A stretch of DNA of 64,000 nucleotides from Flavobacteriales bacterium. GTDB lineage: Bacteria; Bacteroidota; Bacteroidia; Flavobacteriales_D; Crocinitomicaceae. Under the pieces are notes generated by a model, which ran no database searches, was not told the origin of the DNA, and worked only from the letters and a program-made list of their open reading frames with translations. A program made the translations under genes and the position numbers. The stretch lies in assembly GCA_947454525.1 (NCBI GenBank), contig CANGJM010000012.1:1-64000 (forward strand), read 5' to 3'. Positions 59,800 through 64,000 of the stretch are shown here, piece by piece. How positions within the stretch are numbered: position 1 is the stretch's first letter; each line of letters begins with the position of its first letter.

Positions 59800-62430
59800 A
59801 TGGAAATAGGGAAAACGTACGAACCGCAAAAAGCGGAAGATAAATGGTATAAACATTGGTTGGATAAAGGATATTTTCATTCTGTTCCTGACCATCGTGA
59901 ACCTTATACCATTGTAATCCCTCCACCAAATGTGACTGGTGTCCTGCACATGGGACACATGTTGAACAATACCATTCAAGACGTACTTGTTCGTCGAGCA
60001 AGAATGCTTGGAAAAAATGCATGTTGGGTTCCAGGAACGGATCATGCATCGATTGCTACGGAAGCGAAAGTTGTTCAAAAACTTCGTCAAGAAGGCATTA
60101 AAAAATCTGACTTAACCAGGGAAGAGTTTCTTGCACATGCGTTCGAATGGAAAGACAAGCATGGTGGAATCATTCTGGAACAACTAAAAAAATTAGGAGC
60201 ATCATGTGACTGGGAACGTACACATTTCACGATGGACAAGGAGTATTCCGAGTCAGTGATTAATGTGTTTATGGACTTGTATGCAAAAGGAAAAATTTAC
60301 CGTGGCGTACGCATGGTGAATTGGGATCCAGAAGCATTGACCGCAGTTTCTGACGAAGAAGTGAATTACAAAGAAGTGAATTCACGCCTTTTCTATGTGC
60401 GTTATAAAATCACGGATACAACAGATGAATGGGTGACGATTGCCACCACAAGACCTGAAACCATTTTGGGGGATACTGCCATTTGTGTGAATCCAGATGA
60501 TGAACGTTATAAAAAGCTAGTAGGGAAGTCTGTAATGGTTCCAATCATCAATCGCGAGATTCCAATCATCGCCGATGATTATGTCGATAAAGATTTTGGT
60601 ACGGGTTGCTTAAAAGTTACACCGGCTCACGATACAAATGACTACGAATTAGGAAGAAAATACAACTTGCCTTCCATCGACTTGTTCAATGACAATGGAA
60701 CATTAAATGATCATGGTGCACACTATGCAGGAAAAGATCGTTTCGATGTTCGAAAAGAAATTGAAAAAGAACTTGACGAAAAAGGATATTTGGTTAAAAC
60801 GGAGGACATCATTAATAAAGTTGGTTTCTCGGAACGCACCAACGCGGTAATTGAGCCCAAATTATCCATGCAATGGTTTGTTTCCATGAAAGAATTGGCT
60901 CAGCCAGCACTTGATAACGTGATGAATGGAAACATTCAATTCCACCCGGATAAATTCAAAAATACCTACCGTCACTGGATGGAAAATGTGAAGGATTGGT
61001 GTATTTCTCGTCAACTTTGGTGGGGACACCGAATTCCAGCATGGTATTTTGGAAACCGTCCAGATGACTTCGTTGTCGCTAAAACAAAGGAGGAAGCCTT
61101 GCGTTTGGCAAGTGAAAAAGCGGGAAGAGAAATCCTTGAATCTGAGTTAAATCAGGACGAAGATGTACTCGATACGTGGTTTTCAAGTTGGTTATGGCCT
61201 ATTTCGGTGTTTAACGGCTTGACACAACCGGAAAATGAAGAAATCAAGTATTATTACCCAACAAACGATCTAGTTACCGCACCTGAAATCATGTTTTTCT
61301 GGGTGGCACGTATGGTCATTGCTGGATATGAATACCTAGGTGATTTACCGTTTAAAAATGTATACTACACAGGAATTGTTCGAGATAAACTTGGACGTAA
61401 AATGTCCAAATCTCTAGGGAATTCACCTGATCCAATTGAATTAATTGAGAAATTTGGAGCAGACGGTGTCCGAGTAGGAATTTTAATTTCTTCTCCGGCA
61501 GGAAATGACCTTCCATTTGATTCGTCACAATGCGAGCAAGGAAGAAACTTCACGAATAAAGTATGGAACGCATATCGCTTGGTTTCCTCGTGGGAAGTTC
61601 GTGAAATTGAGCAACCATTGTCCTCAAAAGTGGCAATTGAATGGTTTGAAAATCGTTTTCAGAAAGTTCTGACGGAAATCAATGATCAATTCGATAAATT
61701 CCGAATTTCAGATGCATTAATGGCTATTTACAAGTTGGTGTGGGATGATTTCTGTTCGTGGTATTTAGAAATGATCAAGCCAGGCTATGAACAGCCGATT
61801 GACCGTCAAACATTGGAGAAAACCAAATTCTTTTTCGAGGAATTATTGAAAGTGATGCATCCATTTACTCCATTCGTTTCAGAAGAGTTGTGGCATGCCT
61901 TAAACGAGCGAAAAGAGGGAGAGGATATCGTTATAGCTGAATGGCCGAAGGTGAAAAACATTGACGAAAGTTATTTGACCGCTTTCGAAAAAGCTGAAAA
62001 TATTATCTCACACATTCGAACGATTCGTAAAAACAACAATATCGCCAATAAAGTGAAGTTGGAAATGTACGTTCGTGCGGATGCATCTACGCAAACGGAT
62101 TTCGATGCGGTGATTTCAAAAATGGGAAATCTCTCCGTGTTTGAATACGTAGCTGATAAAATGCAACAAGCGAATTCCTTCATTGTAGAAGGAGTGGAGT
62201 ACTTTATTCCATTTGGTGACACTGTTGATGTGGAAGCTGAAATCAAGAAAATGGAGGAAGAATTGGGGTATACCAAAGGATTCTTGAAAAGTGTGCAAGG
62301 AAAATTATCGAACGAACGTTTTGTTGCTGGAGCACCTGCGCAAGTCTTGGAATTAGAACGCAAGAAAGAAGCAGATGCATTAGGTAAAATTCAATTGTTG
62401 GAAGAGAAGCTTGCTTCCCTAAAAGGATGA
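59800..62430 (+). CDS. valS: Valine--tRNA ligase
   Basis: The ATG at 59800 gives [20 protein letters not shown], the family start; the TTG 45 bp earlier lies on the promoter. The 876-residue class I synthetase has [16 protein letters not shown] (HIGH-type motif HMGH) at about 47-62, the editing domain with [25 protein letters not shown], and KMSKSLGNS (about 534-542). A C-terminal coiled coil ([19 protein letters not shown]) is present. It charges tRNA-Val. It converges on the OmpA-family gene with a 1-bp gap. Confidence 0.96.
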   Translation: MEIGKTYEPQKAEDKWYKHWLDKGYFHSVPDHREPYTIVIPPPNVTGVLHMGHMLNNTIQDVLVRRARMLGKNACWVPGTDHASIATEAKVVQKLRQEGIKKSDLTREEFLAHAFEWKDKHGGIILEQLKKLGASCDWERTHFTMDKEYSESVINVFMDLYAKGKIYRGVRMVNWDPEALTAVSDEEVNYKEVNSRLFYVRYKITDTTDEWVTIATTRPETILGDTAICVNPDDERYKKLVGKSVMVPIINREIPIIADDYVDKDFGTGCLKVTPAHDTNDYELGRKYNLPSIDLFNDNGTLNDHGAHYAGKDRFDVRKEIEKELDEKGYLVKTEDIINKVGFSERTNAVIEPKLSMQWFVSMKELAQPALDNVMNGNIQFHPDKFKNTYRHWMENVKDWCISRQLWWGHRIPAWYFGNRPDDFVVAKTKEEALRLASEKAGREILESELNQDEDVLDTWFSSWLWPISVFNGLTQPENEEIKYYYPTNDLVTAPEIMFFWVARMVIAGYEYLGDLPFKNVYYTGIVRDKLGRKMSKSLGNSPDPIELIEKFGADGVRVGILISSPAGNDLPFDSSQCEQGRNFTNKVWNAYRLVSSWEVREIEQPLSSKVAIEWFENRFQKVLTEINDQFDKFRISDALMAIYKLVWDDFCSWYLEMIKPGYEQPIDRQTLEKTKFFFEELLKVMHPFTPFVSEELWHALNERKEGEDIVIAEWPKVKNIDESYLTAFEKAENIISHIRTIRKNNNIANKVKLEMYVRADASTQTDFDAVISKMGNLSVFEYVADKMQQANSFIVEGVEYFIPFGDTVDVEAEIKKMEEELGYTKGFLKSVQGKLSNERFVAGAPAQVLELERKKEADALGKIQLLEEKLASLKG

Positions 62431-62431
62431 A

Positions 62432-63280
62432 TTAAATAAAGCGAAAATCAACCCTGCGGTTCTTTTGTTTACCGGTATCGGTGTCATTTCGATCGACAGG
62501 TTCTTTTTCTCCCTTGAAATCTATTTCCACGCGTGACTTTGCCAATCCGTTCTTTTCGAAAAAGCGAACAAGTGCTGCTGCTCTTCGTTTAGATAAATCA
62601 ATGTTGTATGCGTCTGAACCATCTGAGTCGGTATGTCCGGTAATCAGAATGCGCAAATCTGAATGACTCTTCACCATGCGAATCATTTCGATGAGATACG
62701 CTTCGTATTGCTCCTGAATGTTATCCTTGTCGTACTCGAAATAAATAGGCTCAAATTTAAAGGCGCGCAGTTCTTCCAATCGTTTCTCGGGAGAGGATAG
62801 TCCATCTTGAAGTTCTTGTTGGAATTTTGCCAATTGATTGATGGGTAAAATGTTAGGTGTGTTTTCTGAAATATTGAAGGTTGCTCGATACAGCGTTAAC
62901 GTGGACTTTCCGTCGGTAGTTTTGCCAAGTAAGTACCCTTTTTTAGCATCGTATTCAAAATCAAACTGTTGTTTTTCAATTGGAACGGCATTTTTTGGTT
63001 TAATACCAAGTCTTGTTTCATTGATTTCTAAGTGTCCGTTTTCGAGTACTTTTCCAACAATATCATAAATGTAGTATTGACCTTCGCTATTTTCATGCCT
63101 CATTTTTCCGTCAATCATTCCTTTTACAATGGTGATGTCGAGGTATACCCAAGATGTTGAAACTGTAAGAGGATTGGATGGATTTGTGACAAAAGAACCA
63201 CCCTGCCACGTTCCAGATAACTTTTGACCGTTGGACGATATCGAAATCAAAATGAAAAGAAGTAGGAGGAAACGTTTCAT
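62432..63280 (-). CDS. OmpA-family outer-membrane protein
   Basis: A 282-residue exported protein (MKRFLLLLFILISISSNG signal). Residues 20-150 form a beta-rich domain beginning LSGTWQGGSFVTNPSNP, like DUF-type lipocalin-ish N-terminal parts. The C-terminal 110 residues are an OmpA peptidoglycan-binding domain: PIYFEYDKDNIQEQYEAYL, LRILITGHTDSDGSDAYN, LSKRRAAALVRFFEKNGL. It probably links the outer membrane to the wall. The gene is divergent from the glutathione peroxidase with 83 bp between starts. Confidence 0.88.
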   Translation of the reverse strand: MKRFLLLLFILISISSNGQKLSGTWQGGSFVTNPSNPLTVSTSWVYLDITIVKGMIDGKMRHENSEGQYYIYDIVGKVLENGHLEINETRLGIKPKNAVPIEKQQFDFEYDAKKGYLLGKTTDGKSTLTLYRATFNISENTPNILPINQLAKFQQELQDGLSSPEKRLEELRAFKFEPIYFEYDKDNIQEQYEAYLIEMIRMVKSHSDLRILITGHTDSDGSDAYNIDLSKRRAAALVRFFEKNGLAKSRVEIDFKGEKEPVDRNDTDTGKQKNRRVDFRFI

Positions 63281-63363
63281 TCTCTTTTATTCGTAATAAT
63301 TCAAAAAATGTTCCACAAATTCGAACTATCTTCGATTCTGAATGTTTCAAAAAGAAAACAAGT

Positions 63364-63897
63364 ATGAAAACACTATTTTTATTCATTTCAATTTTAAGTC
63401 TGATGATTACTGCGGAAAAACAAGATGTTTACCAATTTAAGGTTAAAGATATCAATGGTAAGACCTTTGACTTTGCTGATTTGAAAGGTAAAAAAATCAT
63501 GATTGTCAATACAGCGTCTAAATGCGGCTTGACTCCTCAATATGAGAAATTAGAGCTGTTGTACGAAAAATACAAAAACAAGAACTTTGTCATTGTTGGA
63601 TTTCCAGCAAATGATTTTATGTCTCAAGAGCCAGGATCAAACGAAGAAATTGAAAGTTTCTGTAAAATGAATTATGGCGTTAGTTTTCCAATGATGTCAA
63701 AAATTTCTGTAAAAGGAAAAGACATGCATCCTGTCTATCATTTCTTGACGGAAAAAGCAAAAAATGGATTAGAAGACAACAAGGTTGAGTGGAATTTTCA
63801 AAAGTACTTGATTGATGAAAACGGACACTTAGCTAAGGTGATTTCACCAAGAATTCAACCTGACGATGAGTCCATTACTTCATGGATTGAACAATAG
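63364..63897 (+). CDS. Glutathione peroxidase family protein, exported
   Basis: A 177-residue thiol peroxidase. MKTLFLFISILSLMITAEK is a probable signal peptide. The catalytic Cys is 54 in NTASKCGLTPQY; the partner Gln-equivalent region is FPANDFMSQEPGSN, and the Trp-Asn of the tetrad is in VEWNFQKYLID. The use of Cys and not selenocysteine suggests thioredoxin-type reduction. It reduces peroxides in the periplasm. A TATCTTCG near-match to the -7 box is about 35 bp upstream. Confidence 0.9.
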   Translation: MKTLFLFISILSLMITAEKQDVYQFKVKDINGKTFDFADLKGKKIMIVNTASKCGLTPQYEKLELLYEKYKNKNFVIVGFPANDFMSQEPGSNEEIESFCKMNYGVSFPMMSKISVKGKDMHPVYHFLTEKAKNGLEDNKVEWNFQKYLIDENGHLAKVISPRIQPDDESITSWIEQ

Positions 63898-64000
63898 TTT
63901 ATATCGTTGAAATTTTGTTGATAAGTTAGGCTTCTCAAGCCTCTTAAAACCCTCCTAAAAGCCTTGCTTTTTCTTATTTTTGTTTGACTTGAAAAAAGTG
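63898..64000. other. Right-edge intergenic region
   Basis: This 103-bp end contains a short hairpin (AGGCTT 63928-63933, loop CTC, AAGCCT 63937-63942) without a clear T-run, a -7 box TATTTTTG (63975-63982), and TTG-AAA-AAA-GTG at 63989-64000. The last could begin a signal-peptide gene that continues beyond the window, but the evidence is too short to call. Confidence 0.3.

Noticed and set aside
63928..63942. Terminator after the glutathione peroxidase
   Set aside because: A 6-bp stem is present, but the following sequence is not a T-run.
63989..64000. TTG-AAA-AAA-GTG at the right edge as start of a signal-peptide gene
   Set aside because: Only four codons are in the window; the -7 box nearby is suggestive but not enough.

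Overview
The window looks like a chromosomal segment of a low-GC Bacteroidota, most likely a flavobacterium of the Crocinitomicaceae/Fluviicola kind. The order rests on three lines of evidence: a gliding-motility lipoprotein (GldH) and a T9SS-type gliding C-terminal protein; genes without Shine-Dalgarno leaders whose upstream regions carry the Bacteroidota -7 box TAnnTTTG; and several families typical of the phylum (LETM1-related protein, DUF6495-like protein, a CTP-synthase-like amidotransferase, TonB receptor and MbnP/MbnH pairs). The family is inference. I see no rRNA, tRNA, transposase, prophage or CRISPR array. Most of the window is ordinary, densely packed core genome.

Layout. 1-3.8 kb (minus): partial WYL regulator, a conserved cytosolic protein, and an MbnH-like di-haem peroxidase with its MbnP lipoprotein. 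3.9-7.0 kb (plus): AddA/RecB-like helicase-nuclease. 7-13.9 kb (minus): amidotransferase-like protein, lipoprotein, DUF6495-like protein, gldH, ricT, holB, rsmI, radA. 14.1-18.9 kb (plus): small acidic protein, deoC, aldehyde dehydrogenase and a catalytically dead half-ALDH. The two ALDH genes are separated by 1.2 kb of repeats enclosing a four-helix-bundle (S23/IVP) gene, the most unusual region. 19-21.1 kb: small membrane and lipoproteins and an XRE regulator.

21.1-25.9 kb (minus): small conserved protein, two Hdr-like Fe-S proteins, an MCE/MlaD protein and a cell-wall amidase, divergent from an LptD-like gene (25.9-28.4). 28.4-32.4 kb (minus): YihY, ABC ATPase, acidic protein, LETM1-related protein and an outer-membrane protein, tightly overlapped. 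32.4-35 kb: lamin-tail-domain surface protein. 35-39 kb: asd, then an ALDH/DUF779/AraC cluster. 39.1-42.9 kb: a TPP riboswitch in front of a TonB-dependent receptor and a TonB-domain/beta-barrel protein, a probable thiamin uptake unit. 42.9-48.8 kb (minus): gliding C-terminal protein, fmt, MATE, RlmI-like methyltransferase. 48.9-52.4 kb (plus): small protein, SLC13 transporter, acyl-CoA ligase. 52.4-56.8 kb (minus): Cys/Lys-rich peptide, psd, cdsA, DUF2007, ftsH, rsfS. 56.9-64 kb: birA, SRPBCC protein, pyrE, Nudix, DUF1573, valS, OmpA-family protein, glutathione peroxidase.

Genes that appear to work together: MbnP with MbnH (copper-protein maturation); deoC with its two ALDH halves (deoxyribose breakdown through acetaldehyde); the riboswitch receptor with its TonB-domain neighbour (vitamin uptake); cdsA with psd (phosphatidylethanolamine synthesis); ALDH with DUF779 and AraC (aldehyde response).
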